In this document: positions 34,496 to 43,765 of the stretch, one piece after another | How positions within the stretch are numbered: the stretch's first letter is position 1 | Layout: each line of letters begins with the position of its first letter | Assembly (NCBI RefSeq): GCF_000422265.1 | Contig: NZ_AULL01000016.1 | Coordinates: forward strand, 124,001 to 188,000 | Length of the DNA stretch: 64,000 bases | Reading direction: 5' to 3' | Origin: Kaistella palustris DSM 21579 | GTDB taxonomy: Bacteria > Bacteroidota > Bacteroidia > Flavobacteriales > Weeksellaceae | Made by a program: the position numbers and the translations under genes | Notes under the pieces: generated by a model | Databases searched by the model: none | What the model was told of the DNA's origin: nothing | What the model saw: only the letters and a program-made list of their open reading frames with translations

Positions 34496-35281
34496 ATGAC
34501 CTTCCTAAAAAGTATTCTTTTTCTTTTCGGATTTTTATGGTTTTGCCAGTTTTCCGCGCAGCAGAAATACAAGGATTACAGCAATATCCTGCGCAGCACC
34601 AATATTTACGAAATCGACGCTTTCCTGCGGGACGCCCATCCGGATGATCCGAAACGTACTGTTCTGAAACCGCGACTGATAAAGATGTTGAAAGAGTATA
34701 TAAAGAACGCACATCCTGCCGATCAGCGTGTGAAAGATTTTCAGGAAAAAATCGCGCTGCTTCGGCGCCGGCCGTCTACCAGAATAAGTTTTGAAGAGAT
34801 GAATGAAATCATTCGCCAGAAACAGATTGCCAAATTTAAAGAAGAACTTACGAAAAAGACCGGCAATGCCGCTTATGTCACAAAGGCTTATGGAATTGAT
34901 GCCGGCGCCGCTGCAACAGCAGGAAGCAAAAATTTTGTAGATACCGAAACAGAGGAGTTTACGATGCTGATGACCGTAAATCCAATTGAACATAAAAACA
35001 ATACCGTAAAAATCCTGAATTCGCTTTTCGATAATGATCCGAACAGCAAAGAAAGTATTGTTATGATCGAAAATAAATCCGACTGCAATATTATTATGCG
35101 GATCGAGGGCGTGGGAAATACAAAATACAGATTGCCGATTCCCGCACATTCCGAAAATACGATTGTAGTTGCAAAAGGAGATTATATTTTTGGCAGCCTG
35201 GTCTGCGGCGCCGAATATTCTTCGCAAAAGACCGTACAAAAGGCGATTATCGTGTCGCTTGGTGATTCACCGACAAAATAA
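34496..35281 (+). CDS. DUF6759 family protein, paralogue 1
   Basis: A 261-residue secreted protein (signal MTFLKSILFLFGFLWFCQFS). Next comes a 35-residue block, SNILRSTNIYEIDAFLRDAH then PDDPKRTVLKP, nearly identical in the gene at 36039. The variable helical middle is rich in Lys, and the C-terminal domain (about 165-255) has the framework N-K-S-D-C-N-I-I-M-R, LPIPAHSENTIVV, KGDYIFGSLVCGAEYSSQK. The two Cys of this domain are shared by all three paralogues in the window. From memory this is DUF6759; the function is unknown. Confidence 0.75.
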   Translation: MTFLKSILFLFGFLWFCQFSAQQKYKDYSNILRSTNIYEIDAFLRDAHPDDPKRTVLKPRLIKMLKEYIKNAHPADQRVKDFQEKIALLRRRPSTRISFEEMNEIIRQKQIAKFKEELTKKTGNAAYVTKAYGIDAGAAATAGSKNFVDTETEEFTMLMTVNPIEHKNNTVKILNSLFDNDPNSKESIVMIENKSDCNIIMRIEGVGNTKYRLPIPAHSENTIVVAKGDYIFGSLVCGAEYSSQKTVQKAIIVSLGDSPTK

Positions 35282-35345
35282 GTTTAACATTAAAAATAAA
35301 TAAACAGTACAATTTTCTATAAGATCGTACGTTTTTGACTGAGAA

Positions 35346-36023
35346 ATGGGTAAGAATAAACTGGCACGATTTGCCGAAAACGAAACACTTCCAAATGTAT
35401 TTCAACCAACAAGAGCGCAGGCGCTGAACCAATATCCGCTGAAAGGAAAATGGCGGCAGGAAGTCTTTAAAAATGAAAATCCCATTGTGCTGGAGCTGGG
35501 TTGCGGCAAGGGCGAATATTCCGTAGGTCTGGCAAAAGCTTTCCCCGAAAAAAACTTTATCGGTATCGATATTAAAGGTGCGCGATTTTGGTTTGGTGCC
35601 AAAGAAGCAGTGGAAGAAGGTTTAAATAATGTGGCTTTTTTGCGTACGCAGATTGAACTGGTTGACTGTTTTTTTGCGGAAAATGAAGTGGATGAGATCT
35701 GGATCACTTTTCCCGATCCGCAGATCAAGTACCGACGCACCAAACACAGAATGACGCATCCCGATTTTCTGGAACGGTATAAAAAAATATTAAAGAAGGA
35801 CGGGATTGTTCATCTGAAAACAGATTCGGAATTTCTGCACGGCTATACGCTTGGACTTTTGCAGGGTTTGGGACACGAGGTCCTTTTTGCAAACCACGAC
35901 ATTTACGGAGCACCTGAGTTTGATCCGGAAACGCCTTTGCTGCGCGAAATCAGGACTTATTATGAAGTTTTGTTTTCGGCAAAGGGCAAAACAATTACCT
36001 ATATTAAATTTAAAATCACTTAA
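35346..36023 (+). CDS. trmB: tRNA (guanine-46-N7)-methyltransferase
   Basis: A 225-residue SAM-dependent enzyme that makes m7G46 in the variable loop of tRNAs. Motifs seen: IVLELGCGKGEYSVGLAKAF (SAM-binding motif I, near residue 47), FIGIDIKGAR, and the family-specific ITFPDPQIKYRRTKHRMTHP near 120, followed by LKTDSEFLHGYTL. It lies between the two DUF6759 paralogues with gaps of 64 and 15 bases, so all three may be cotranscribed. Confidence 0.95.
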   Translation: MGKNKLARFAENETLPNVFQPTRAQALNQYPLKGKWRQEVFKNENPIVLELGCGKGEYSVGLAKAFPEKNFIGIDIKGARFWFGAKEAVEEGLNNVAFLRTQIELVDCFFAENEVDEIWITFPDPQIKYRRTKHRMTHPDFLERYKKILKKDGIVHLKTDSEFLHGYTLGLLQGLGHEVLFANHDIYGAPEFDPETPLLREIRTYYEVLFSAKGKTITYIKFKIT

Positions 36024-36038
36024 ACCACGTTTTCATTA

Positions 36039-36689
36039 ATGAAGAAATGCTTTTTAATTCTCATTTTATTGAGTGGCCTTTCAGTTTCTGCACAGAAGAA
36101 TTATGCGGATATTTTAAAAAGTACGAACATCAGCGAGATAGAAAATTTCCTGAGAACCGCTCACCCCGATGATCCACGCCGGACGGTCCTGAAACCGAAA
36201 CTGATATCACTTCGCAATTCACAGTGGGCAAAAAACCGAAATTCACCTGTAAGGTCATTAAAACCGTTGATTGTAGAAATTCCGAAAAGTGTCCTGAAGC
36301 AGAGAAATAACGATGAGGCTGAAGAGTTTAAAAAACTTCTTGAAGAAAACTCGAAAAATCATGAGGGTAAAACCGTGAAGCTTCTGAATCAGCTTTTCAA
36401 CAGTGATGTTTCGAGCAAAGAAGTTATTCTTCTTATGCAAAACAATTCCGACTGTAATATGATCGTGCGGATTCAGGGAAATGATTATTACAATCTTGCG
36501 GTGCCGGCACATGGTGAAAATTCACTCGTCCTGAAAAAGGGTGATTACCTTTTGAAAAGCAATGTGTGCGATGCCCAATATGCATCTAACAAACATATTG
36601 AAAAAAGTACGCTTGTTGTGCTCAATAAACCGGTGGTTCAGCTGGCGTCATCATCAGGTATTCAAAACAGAGGCGGCGTAACAAACTAG
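36039..36689 (+). CDS. DUF6759 family protein, paralogue 2
   Basis: A 216-residue secreted protein (signal MKKCFLILILLSGLSVSAQ) whose first mature block, ADILKSTNISEIENFLRTAH then PDDPRRTVLKP, repeats that of the gene at 34496. The C-terminal domain again holds N-N-S-D-C-N-M-I-V-R, VPAHGENSLVLKKGDYLL and N-V-C-D-A-Q-Y. The middle part is shorter than in paralogue 1. The tail after residue 200 is Ser/Gly/Asn-rich. Probably a tandem duplicate of 34496, now separated by trmB. Confidence 0.75.
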   Translation: MKKCFLILILLSGLSVSAQKNYADILKSTNISEIENFLRTAHPDDPRRTVLKPKLISLRNSQWAKNRNSPVRSLKPLIVEIPKSVLKQRNNDEAEEFKKLLEENSKNHEGKTVKLLNQLFNSDVSSKEVILLMQNNSDCNMIVRIQGNDYYNLAVPAHGENSLVLKKGDYLLKSNVCDAQYASNKHIEKSTLVVLNKPVVQLASSSGIQNRGGVTN

Positions 36690-36740
36690 AAATAAACAGG
36701 TTGAATGAGTTCCTGTTTCATCTCATTTAAAATTTTAACC

Positions 36741-36780
36741 AAAAAAAAGGTTCAGAAAATTAATTCTGAACCTTTTATAT
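36741..36780. terminator. bidirectional terminator between DUF6759 and rpsB
   Basis: AAAAGGTTCAGAA (36745-36757) pairs with TTCTGAACCTTTT (36764-36776), with an A run before and a T-rich part after, serving both converging genes. Confidence 0.9.
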
Positions 36781-36795
36781 TTAAAGATGAAATTC

Positions 36796-37578
36796 TTATT
36801 CTGCTGCAGTTGCAGGAGTTTCTGAATCGAAATCTGCATCAGCATCAGCTGAAACTTTTTCGCCTTCTTCTTTGGATTTTTCTTTGTCGGCTTTTCTTTG
36901 AGATAAACCTTCTTTGATTGAATCTGAAACAACACTAAGGATCATATCGATCGATTTTGATGCATCATCATTTCCAGGAATCACATATTCTACTTTTCTT
37001 GGATCTGAATTGGTATCAACGATCGCAAAAATTGGAATACCCAATTTTTTCGCTTCTGTAACCGCGATATGTTCTTTCATGATGTCAACCACAAAAAGTG
37101 CTGACGGAAGACGAACCATGTCTGCGATAGAACCTAAGTTTTTCTCAAGGTTTGCACGCTGACGGTCAACCTGAAGTCTTTCTTTTTTAGATAAAGTTTC
37201 GAAAGTTCCGTCTTTCTTCATTTTATCGATGTGGTTCATTTTCTTTACCGCTTTACGGATGGTAACAAAGTTTGTTAACATTCCGCCTGGCCATCTTTCA
37301 GTAATATAAGGCATATTAAGTTCAGCTGCATATTTTGCTACAACTTCTTTCGCCTGCTTCTTAGTAGCTACGAAAAGAACTTTTTTACCTGCAGAAGTAA
37401 TTTTTTCCAAAGCTGAACAAGCTTCATCCAATTTCACTGCTGTTTTATGTAAGTCTACGATGTGAATACCGTTTTTCTCCATAAAAATGTATGGAGCCAT
37501 ATTTGGGTTCCACTTACGGGTCATGTGACCGAAGTGTACGCCTGCCTCTAAAAGGTCTTTAACATTTGCTTTTGCCAT
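36796..37578 (-). CDS. rpsB: 30S ribosomal protein S2
   Basis: A 260-residue S2 protein. Signature segments are visible: LLEAGVHFGHMTRKWNPNMA at the N-terminus, YITERWPGGMLTNF, PSALFVVDIMKEHIAVTEA and GIPIFAIVDTNSDPRKVEYV. The C-terminus carries an acidic, Ala/Asp-rich extension (DADADFDSETPATAAE). It is the last gene of rplM-rpsI-rpsB; the elongation factor Ts gene, often next to rpsB, does not follow, since a terminator and a converging gene come directly after. Confidence 0.97.
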   Translation of the reverse strand: MAKANVKDLLEAGVHFGHMTRKWNPNMAPYIFMEKNGIHIVDLHKTAVKLDEACSALEKITSAGKKVLFVATKKQAKEVVAKYAAELNMPYITERWPGGMLTNFVTIRKAVKKMNHIDKMKKDGTFETLSKKERLQVDRQRANLEKNLGSIADMVRLPSALFVVDIMKEHIAVTEAKKLGIPIFAIVDTNSDPRKVEYVIPGNDDASKSIDMILSVVSDSIKEGLSQRKADKEKSKEEGEKVSADADADFDSETPATAAE

Positions 37579-37691
37579 GTCGCTTTTTTGTTTTTAGTTT
37601 ACGTGCCGCTTATCGCAATCAACAATTTCTTTAGATGGGAGAAATGTTTGGGTGCTAAACTAACGGGGCAATTTTTTGGTTAGATAATAAT

Positions 37692-37768
37692 TAGATAGAA
37701 GATTGATAGACTTGAGACACGAGACAACAGTCTCTAATCTCCAATCTAAGCGTCTCAAATCTTGTCTT
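37692..37768. repeat. intergenic repeat, family D copy 1
   Basis: This block in the 188-base gap between rpsI and rpsB contains GAGACACGAGAC and an inverted, degenerate match (TCTCTAATCTCCAATCT, then GTCTCAAATCTTGTC). A related block lies at 60773-60886. Both run right up to the stop codon of a - strand gene. Confidence 0.55.
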
Positions 37769-38153
37769 AACGTTTTGAGAACTGGAATTTCTTTCTCGCT
37801 TTTTTCTGACCTGGTTTCTTTCTTTCCACCATTCTTGCGTCTCTGGTAAGCAAACCGTGTGGCTTAAGAAGCAAACGGAATTCTTCGTTGATTTCGCAAA
37901 GCGCGCGGGAAATCCCAAGACGGATCGCTTCGGCCTGACCTGTAATTCCACCACCGAAAACATTCACAGTCACGTCATACTGACCTACTGTTTCAGTTAA
38001 TAAAAATGGCTGATTCACTTTGTAAACCAAAACGTCAGTTCCGAAATATTCTTTCGAATCTTTTTTGTTTATAGTGATGTTACCAGAACCTGGTCTCACA
38101 TAAACTCTTGCAACAGAAGTTTTTCTTCTTCCGATTTTGTGAACTACTGACAT
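37767..38153 (-). CDS. rpsI: 30S ribosomal protein S9
   Basis: A 128-residue S9 with the family landmarks [60 protein letters not shown] and the invariant C-terminal FQFSKR that reaches towards the P-site tRNA. It starts five bases after the rplM stop (co-translated pair), the usual rplM-rpsI arrangement. Confidence 0.97.
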   Translation of the reverse strand: MSVVHKIGRRKTSVARVYVRPGSGNITINKKDSKEYFGTDVLVYKVNQPFLLTETVGQYDVTVNVFGGGITGQAEAIRLGISRALCEINEEFRLLLKPHGLLTRDARMVERKKPGQKKARKKFQFSKR

Positions 38154-38158
38154 ATTAA

Positions 38159-38638
38159 TTATTTGAATTCGTTAATATTGATAACTTTTGGCTGTTGAGC
38201 TTCGTGTTTGTGCTCAGTACCTTCATACAGATAAAGGTTAGAGAACAGTTGAGATCCCAGTCTGTTTTTTGGAAGCATACCTTTTACAGATTTTTCCAAT
38301 ACTTTCAAAGAATCTTTTTTCTGAAGTTCCAGCGCAGTCATTGACTTTTGACCACCAGGGTAACCGGTATGCCAAATGTAAGTCTTGTCAGCCCACTTGT
38401 TTCCGGAAAGAGTAACTTTCCCAGCATTCAAAACGATTACATTGTCTCCGCAATCTGCGTGAGGTGTAAAATTCGTTTTGTGCTTACCTCTCAAAATCTT
38501 TGCAACCTTGGAAGCTAATCTTCCTAACGGCTGTCCTTCAGCGTCTACCACAACCCATTCTTTATTCGCGGTAGCTTTGTTAGCTGAAACGGTTTTGTAA
38601 CTTAATGTATTCACACTTTTTCGTTTACGATTAAACAT
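38159..38638 (-). CDS. rplM: 50S ribosomal protein L13
   Basis: L13, a rRNA-binding protein of the large subunit, recognised from [59 protein letters not shown] and [20 protein letters not shown]. The ATG at 38638 gives 159 residues. A GTG at 38614 would start the protein at the segment [19 protein letters not shown], where many flavobacterial L13 proteins begin, and is a real alternative. First gene of the rplM-rpsI-rpsB unit. Confidence 0.95.
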   Translation of the reverse strand: MFNRKRKSVNTLSYKTVSANKATANKEWVVVDAEGQPLGRLASKVAKILRGKHKTNFTPHADCGDNVIVLNAGKVTLSGNKWADKTYIWHTGYPGGQKSMTALELQKKDSLKVLEKSVKGMLPKNRLGSQLFSNLYLYEGTEHKHEAQQPKVININEFK

Positions 38639-38660
38639 AATTTTCCCCAAAACGGGTGTG

Positions 38661-38668
38661 CAAAGGTA
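38661..38668 (-). promoter_or_regulatory. -7 box for rplM-rpsI
   Basis: TACCTTTG on the - strand, 22 bases before the ATG at 38638. Confidence 0.55.
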
Positions 38669-38889
38669 TGAATTTTTTTTATATTTAGAGTGACTTGTAC
38701 AAAATTCTTCTGCACGATTAAATATATTTTTTATGGAGTTCTGCGCGGGATCTTATTTAATGTCAGCATGGCACATGAACACATTCTTTGTAAATACATT
38801 ACCAGTAATCATTAAAATATAATATTGCCGCTTACTTTAGTTATGTAAAAGTTTTCGTGCTGGTGCTAAACTGTAAGCTGAATCTATTA

Positions 38890-39222
38890 TTATGACCGCA
38901 ATGATTTTGATGCTTTAAAACTTGCAATTAAATAATACGCTACAAACAGCATTGAGAATTTAATGATCGCCGGCACCGCATACTCCAACCCGAATACAAA
39001 AGTTCCTGCCACGCCCAAAACTGCCATAGCCAGAAATGAGATAAGAAATTTCTGCGGCAAAGTGAATTTTGCGTCATCTAAAAAATAAGCAGTTCCCCAA
39101 GCCAAACCGAAAGAAAGGCCGTAAAAAAAATCGAGCTTCCAACCCTGACTGCCGAGAATAAAATAATTCAGCAAAAAACTGATCAAAGTTCCGGCGAAAA
39201 AATAGAGGAGTGCTCTTTGCAT
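38890..39222 (-). CDS. small multi-pass membrane protein
   Basis: A 110-residue, very hydrophobic protein with three or four membrane segments (residues about 5-22, 28-45, 55-75, 80-100). No family recognised. The ATG at 39222 is preferred over an upstream start at 39312: a TATTTTTG promoter box lies at 39246-39239 on the - strand, between the two. It stands alone between the rplM unit and icmF. Confidence 0.62.
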   Translation of the reverse strand: MQRALLYFFAGTLISFLLNYFILGSQGWKLDFFYGLSFGLAWGTAYFLDDAKFTLPQKFLISFLAMAVLGVAGTFVFGLEYAVPAIIKFSMLFVAYYLIASFKASKSLRS

Positions 39223-39238
39223 GCTAAAAATTTTGGCA

Positions 39239-39246
39239 CAAAAATA
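39239..39246 (-). promoter_or_regulatory. -7 box of the small membrane protein gene
   Basis: TATTTTTG on the - strand, 16 bases before the ATG at 39222. Confidence 0.5.
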
Positions 39247-39466
39247 AAGCTTTAAAATTGAATTGGCCTTCAATTTTTCTTTAAAGACGCTTTTGATCAG
39301 TAATGGGTTCACCGGAAAAATCCTTTAGTTCAATGCACCTAAGTCGCCGGTGGTAAACAGCATCGATTTAATTAAAAATAAATTTAAGTGGTCCTTATTA
39401 TATGTTCTGACTTTTGGCTGGGGAATTCACACGCAACATGCTTTTTCTTAAAATTTCTAAAATACT

Positions 39467-39474
39467 TACCTTTG
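39467..39474 (+). promoter_or_regulatory. -7 box for icmF
   Basis: TACCTTTG, 19 bases before the ATG at 39494. Confidence 0.55.
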
Positions 39475-39493
39475 GAACAATCGAAATTACATT

Positions 39494-42400
39494 ATGAATC
39501 AAGAAAAATATACCCCAAAAAATAAAGTGAGAGTGGTTACAGCTGCATCTTTGTTTGATGGACACGACGCTGCTATTAATATTATGAGAAGAATGATTCA
39601 GGCCACTGGTGCCGAAGTAATTCATCTCGGTCACGATAAATCGGCTGAAGAGGTGGTGAACTGCGCCATTCAGGAAGATGCCAACGCAATTGCGTTAACT
39701 TCTTACCAAGGCGGGCACAACGAATATTTTAAATATATTTATGATCTTTTACGCGAAAAAGGTGCACCTCAAATCAAGATTTTTGGCGGTGGCGGCGGTG
39801 TAATCCTTCCTGAAGAAATTAAGGAATTAATGGATTACGGAATCGACCGAATTTATTCTCCTGATGATGGCCGTGAAATGGGACTGCAGGGAATGATCAA
39901 CGATCTGGTTCAAAGATCTGACTTCGCAACTGGTGAACATATTCAAGTTTCAGATTTAGATAAAATTAAATTCGAAGATTCTAAGTCTATTGCCGAAGTG
40001 ATTTCTGCCGTAGAAAATTTCTCTGATGAAAAACCTGAACTTGTTGCAGAGATCAATAAAAGAGCTGCCGCTCCCCTCTCCTCTGGAGAGGGGTTGGGAG
40101 TGAGGAAGATTCCAATTATCGGAATCACCGGAACTGGTGGAGCAGGAAAATCTTCTTTGACAGATGAATTGGTTCGTCGTTTTTTACGTTCAAATCCCGA
40201 GCAGAAAATTGCAATTGTATCCGTAGATCCTTCAAAAAAGAAAACGGGTGGAGCTTTGTTGGGCGACAGAATCCGAATGAATTCAATCAATGATCCGCGT
40301 GTTTATATGCGTTCGATGGCAACGCGGGAAAATAATGTTTCGGTTTCCAAATTTATCCACTCGACTTTAGATGTTTTGAAACTGGCAAAACCCGATGTGA
40401 TCATTTTGGAAACTTCGGGAATTGGACAGTCGGGTTCAGAAATTACCGATATCGCAGATGTTTCAATGTACGTGATGACGCCGGAATACGGCGCTTCGAC
40501 CCAACTGGAAAAAATCGATATGCTGGATTATGCAGATTTAATTGCGCTAAATAAGTCAGACAAGCGCGGTGCTTTGGATGCACTGCAGGCCGTTCGGAAA
40601 ACGTATCAGAGAAATCATGTTGCTTTCGAAAAAAAGTTGGAAGAAATGCCGGTTTTTTCTACAAAAGCCAGCCAGTTCAACGATTACGGAACCACAGAAT
40701 TATACAATGCTTTAATTAATAAGGTTAACGAGACTTTAGAAAAAACTCAGGGCGAAAATGCTCCGAAATTTAAAGAGTTTGTAGAGCAAAACGTTTCCGA
40801 TGATTCTACGGTAATTCCACCAAAACGCGTGCGTTACCTTTCGGAAATTGTAGAAAGCAATCACGAATATGATAAAGATGTTGAAAGCCAGGCCCTGATT
40901 GCGAAACGAATGTATCTACTGGAAGGTGCAAAAACTTTGATCGCTGATGATCAACATACAACGGATAAGCTGGAAAAAGTTTTCCTTAAAACAAAGAAAG
41001 AACTTTCCGAAGAAAATATCGCTTTCCTGAAAGGCTGGAAACATTTTAAAGAAGAAATGTCGGGAGATTCCTTTTCTTATTTCGTGCGTGGAAAGGAAAT
41101 TAAAGTAGAAACCAAATACGAATCTCTGTCGCATTTAAAAATTCCAAAGATCTCTTTACCGAAATTTCAGGATTGGGGCGATCTGTTGCGATGGAAAGGT
41201 CAGGAAAATGTTCCCGGACAGTTTCCTTACACCGCAGGACTTTTTCCTTTTAAAAGAACGGGTGAAGATCCCACAAGAATGTTTGCAGGTGAAGGTGGAC
41301 CGGAAAGAACAAACCGCAGATTTCATTACGTTTCCTCAGATATGGATGCGAAAAGATTGTCGACCGCGTTTGATTCAGTAACTCTTTACGGCCAGGATCC
41401 CGCTTTTCCACCGGATATTTATGGAAAAATTGGAAATGCCGGCGTTTCAATTGCTACTTTGGATGACGCCAAAAAGCTTTATTCCGGTTTCGATTTGGTG
41501 AATGCCATGACTTCGGTTTCAATGACCATCAATGGACCTGCGCCGATGTTGCTCGCGTTTTTCATGAATGCCGCTATCGACCAGAACGTGGAGAAATATT
41601 TAACCGAAAATGATCTTTGGGATAAAGTTGAGGAAAAATTAAAAGCGAAATTCGACGATAAAGGTTTGAAAAGACCTGTTTATGAAGGCAAACTTCCGAA
41701 AGGAAACAACGGTTTAGGTTTGAAATTATTAGGACTTACCGGTGATGAAGTCATCGATGCTGAAACGTATCATAAAATTAAAGCCGAAACCATCGCAACC
41801 GTTCGCGGAACTGTTCAGGCAGATATTTTAAAAGAAGATCAGGCACAAAACACCTGTATTTTTTCTACCGAATTCGCGTTGAGATTAATGGGCGATGTTC
41901 AGCAATATTTCATCGACCAAAAAGTAAGAAACTTCTATTCGGTTTCAATTTCCGGTTATCACATCGCTGAAGCGGGCGCCAATCCGATCACGCAATTAGC
42001 GTTTACGTTGGCAAACGGTTTTACTTATGTAGAATATTACCTGAGCCGCGGCATGAATATCAATGATTTCGCACCGAACTTATCGTTCTTTTTCTCCAAC
42101 GGCGTCGACCCCGAATATGCGGTGATCGGCCGTGTGGCGCGTAAGATCTGGGCAAAAGCAATGAGGTTTAAATATCACGCAAATGAAAGAAGTCAGATGC
42201 TGAAATACCATATCCAGACTTCCGGTCGATCTTTGCACGCGCAGGAAATCGATTTTAATGATATCCGAACAACTTTACAGGCCTTATATGCGATTTATGA
42301 TAACTGTAACTCATTGCATACCAATGCTTATGACGAGGCAATTACGACTCCGACTGAAGATTCTGTTAGAAGAGCCATGGCGATACAGCTCATTATTAAC

Positions 42401-42904
42401 AAAGAGTTAGGCCTGGCAAAAAATGAGAATCCGCTGCAAGGTTCTTTCATCATTGAGGAATTAACCGACTTGGTAGAAGAAGCAGTTTATACGGAATTCG
42501 ATAGAATTACTGAAAGAGGTGGCGTCCTCGGTGCTATGGAAACCATGTACCAACGCTCAAAAATTCAGGAGGAATCAATGTACTATGAAATGCTTAAACA
42601 CACGGGAGAATACCCGATTATCGGAGTAAACACATTTCTTGGAAAAGACGGTTCGCCAACGGTTCGCCCGGGAGAAGTCATCCGTTCGACTGAAGAAGAA
42701 AAGCAACTGCAGATCAAAAATTTAGAAAACTTCCAGAAATCTCATGCTGATAAAAGTGATCAGATCTTGCATAATCTTCAACTCGCCGCTATTAACCAGG
42801 AAAATCTTTTTGAAAAAATGATGGAAGCCGTGAAATACTGTTCACTCGGACAAATCACAAATGCTTTGTTCGAAGTGGGTGGGAAATACCGCAGAAATAT
42901 GTAA
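39494..42904 (+). CDS. icmF: fused acyl-CoA mutase (isobutyryl-CoA mutase type)
   Basis: A 1136-residue adenosylcobalamin-dependent mutase fused to its own chaperone. It has an N-terminal B12-binding domain (about 10-140) with FDGHDAAIN holding the cobalt-ligand His24 in a D-x-H-type motif, and a MeaB-like G-protein domain (about 205-470) with the P-loop [12 protein letters not shown] near 210. A linker follows, then the TIM-barrel mutase domain (about 560-1136) with [20 protein letters not shown] and [20 protein letters not shown]. This order is that of IcmF, which interconverts isobutyryl- and butyryl-CoA. Residues about 192-203 ([11 protein letters not shown]) come from a palindromic element inserted in frame. 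Confidence 0.92.
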   Translation: MNQEKYTPKNKVRVVTAASLFDGHDAAINIMRRMIQATGAEVIHLGHDKSAEEVVNCAIQEDANAIALTSYQGGHNEYFKYIYDLLREKGAPQIKIFGGGGGVILPEEIKELMDYGIDRIYSPDDGREMGLQGMINDLVQRSDFATGEHIQVSDLDKIKFEDSKSIAEVISAVENFSDEKPELVAEINKRAAAPLSSGEGLGVRKIPIIGITGTGGAGKSSLTDELVRRFLRSNPEQKIAIVSVDPSKKKTGGALLGDRIRMNSINDPRVYMRSMATRENNVSVSKFIHSTLDVLKLAKPDVIILETSGIGQSGSEITDIADVSMYVMTPEYGASTQLEKIDMLDYADLIALNKSDKRGALDALQAVRKTYQRNHVAFEKKLEEMPVFSTKASQFNDYGTTELYNALINKVNETLEKTQGENAPKFKEFVEQNVSDDSTVIPPKRVRYLSEIVESNHEYDKDVESQALIAKRMYLLEGAKTLIADDQHTTDKLEKVFLKTKKELSEENIAFLKGWKHFKEEMSGDSFSYFVRGKEIKVETKYESLSHLKIPKISLPKFQDWGDLLRWKGQENVPGQFPYTAGLFPFKRTGEDPTRMFAGEGGPERTNRRFHYVSSDMDAKRLSTAFDSVTLYGQDPAFPPDIYGKIGNAGVSIATLDDAKKLYSGFDLVNAMTSVSMTINGPAPMLLAFFMNAAIDQNVEKYLTENDLWDKVEEKLKAKFDDKGLKRPVYEGKLPKGNNGLGLKLLGLTGDEVIDAETYHKIKAETIATVRGTVQADILKEDQAQNTCIFSTEFALRLMGDVQQYFIDQKVRNFYSVSISGYHIAEAGANPITQLAFTLANGFTYVEYYLSRGMNINDFAPNLSFFFSNGVDPEYAVIGRVARKIWAKAMRFKYHANERSQMLKYHIQTSGRSLHAQEIDFNDIRTTLQALYAIYDNCNSLHTNAYDEAITTPTEDSVRRAMAIQLIINKELGLAKNENPLQGSFIIEELTDLVEEAVYTEFDRITERGGVLGAMETMYQRSKIQEESMYYEMLKHTGEYPIIGVNTFLGKDGSPTVRPGEVIRSTEEEKQLQIKNLENFQKSHADKSDQILHNLQLAAINQENLFEKMMEAVKYCSLGQITNALFEVGGKYRRNM
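40071..40105 (+). repeat. palindromic element inside icmF
   Basis: CCCCTCTCC (40073-40081) and GGAGAGGGG (40085-40093) form a perfect nine-base stem with a three-base loop, followed by TTGGGAGTGAGG. The frame stays open through it and encodes [11 protein letters not shown] in the linker between the B12 and G domains. The G/C-rich block contrasts with its surroundings. I recall very similar peptides in other Bacteroidota proteins and the DNA in their gaps. Confidence 0.8.
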
Positions 42905-42921
42905 ACTGAATCTAGTTGGAG

Positions 42922-42960
42922 AATCCTTCAAGGATTTTAAATCCTTGAAGGATTTCTTAT
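42922..42960. repeat. palindrome left of the RAYT gene, family B copy 1
   Basis: AATCCTTCAAGGATTT (42922-42937) and its exact inverse (42939-42954) are separated by one base; each arm is itself almost a palindrome. A tail TCTTA follows. The copy at 43604-43642 is almost identical and in the same orientation. Confidence 0.92.
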
Positions 42961-42982
42961 CACAAGCCATTAAAGTTTCGCT

Positions 42983-43597
42983 ATGGAAAAACTACTGCTT
43001 GAACCGGGAAATTATTACCACATTTATAATCGCGGTAATAATGGACAGAACATATTTTTCGAGGAAAAAAACTATGTCTTCTTCCTGAACCGTTACGACC
43101 GTTATATCTCACCTTTTTGTGAAACTATAGCCTGGGTATTGCTCCAAAACCATTTTCATTTTCTTATTTATGTAAGACAAGCCGAGTTGGTGAATGTTGA
43201 AAAACTGGAATATTCCACCGTTGAAAAACCACAGAAGCTGGACGTACATCTGCAGTTTGGTCATTTATTTAATTCGTATGCAAAGGCGATCAATAAGCGA
43301 TATAACAGAACCGGCAGTTTATTTGAGAAAAATTTCGAACGGAAGAAAATTGAGTCGGTTGGATGTCTTAAAGATTTAGTTCACTTTGTTCATTATAATC
43401 CCGTTAATCATCGTTTTGTTTCGCAGGTTGAGGATTATCCCTGGTGTTCGTACAGTAGTGTGATCTCAAATCTGCCGACAAAGATTAGCAGAGAATTTGT
43501 GTTGAGGTTGTTCGGCAATGTGGAAGAATATAAGTTATACCACAGGCAGAACCGCCAGTATGGCGACGAAATAAACGATCTGCTGATCGATCTTTAA
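42983..43597 (+). CDS. REP-associated tyrosine transposase (RAYT, Y1/HUH type)
   Basis: A 204-residue transposase of the Transposase_17 / IS200-like Y1 group. The HUH metal-binding motif is seen in LLQNHFHFLIYV near residue 53, and the N-terminal GNYYHIYNRGNNGQNIFF and the C-terminal DLVHFVHYNPVNHRFV, YPWCSYSSV are typical of RAYT proteins; the catalytic Tyr is probably in the latter half. RAYTs act on short hairpin repeats. Two nearly identical palindromes flank the gene 22 bases before the start and 6 bases after the stop. It lies directly after icmF. Confidence 0.92.
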   Translation: MEKLLLEPGNYYHIYNRGNNGQNIFFEEKNYVFFLNRYDRYISPFCETIAWVLLQNHFHFLIYVRQAELVNVEKLEYSTVEKPQKLDVHLQFGHLFNSYAKAINKRYNRTGSLFEKNFERKKIESVGCLKDLVHFVHYNPVNHRFVSQVEDYPWCSYSSVISNLPTKISREFVLRLFGNVEEYKLYHRQNRQYGDEINDLLIDL

Positions 43598-43603
43598 AAG
43601 ACC

Positions 43604-43642
43604 AATCCTTCAAGGATTTAAAATCCTTGAAGGATTTCTTAA
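43604..43642. repeat. palindrome right of the RAYT gene, family B copy 2
   Basis: AATCCTTCAAGGATTT (43604-43619), one base, then its exact inverse (43621-43636), with the tail TCTTA. It differs from copy 1 only in the central base and the end of the tail. Confidence 0.92.
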
Positions 43643-43765
43643 ATCACTTTTCCTTCCACCCACACTCCTTGCAACAACTAAAAACTCTTACCTCGCACAA
43701 TAAAATCTTATACCTCGATCTTTGGGATTACTTTTAATGTTATATTTTTAATGAAATTCTAATCT

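Noticed and set aside
34535-35239. A - strand open frame of 234 codons opposite the DUF6759 gene.
   Set aside because: The + strand frame has a signal peptide and two paralogues in the window; the antisense text has neither.
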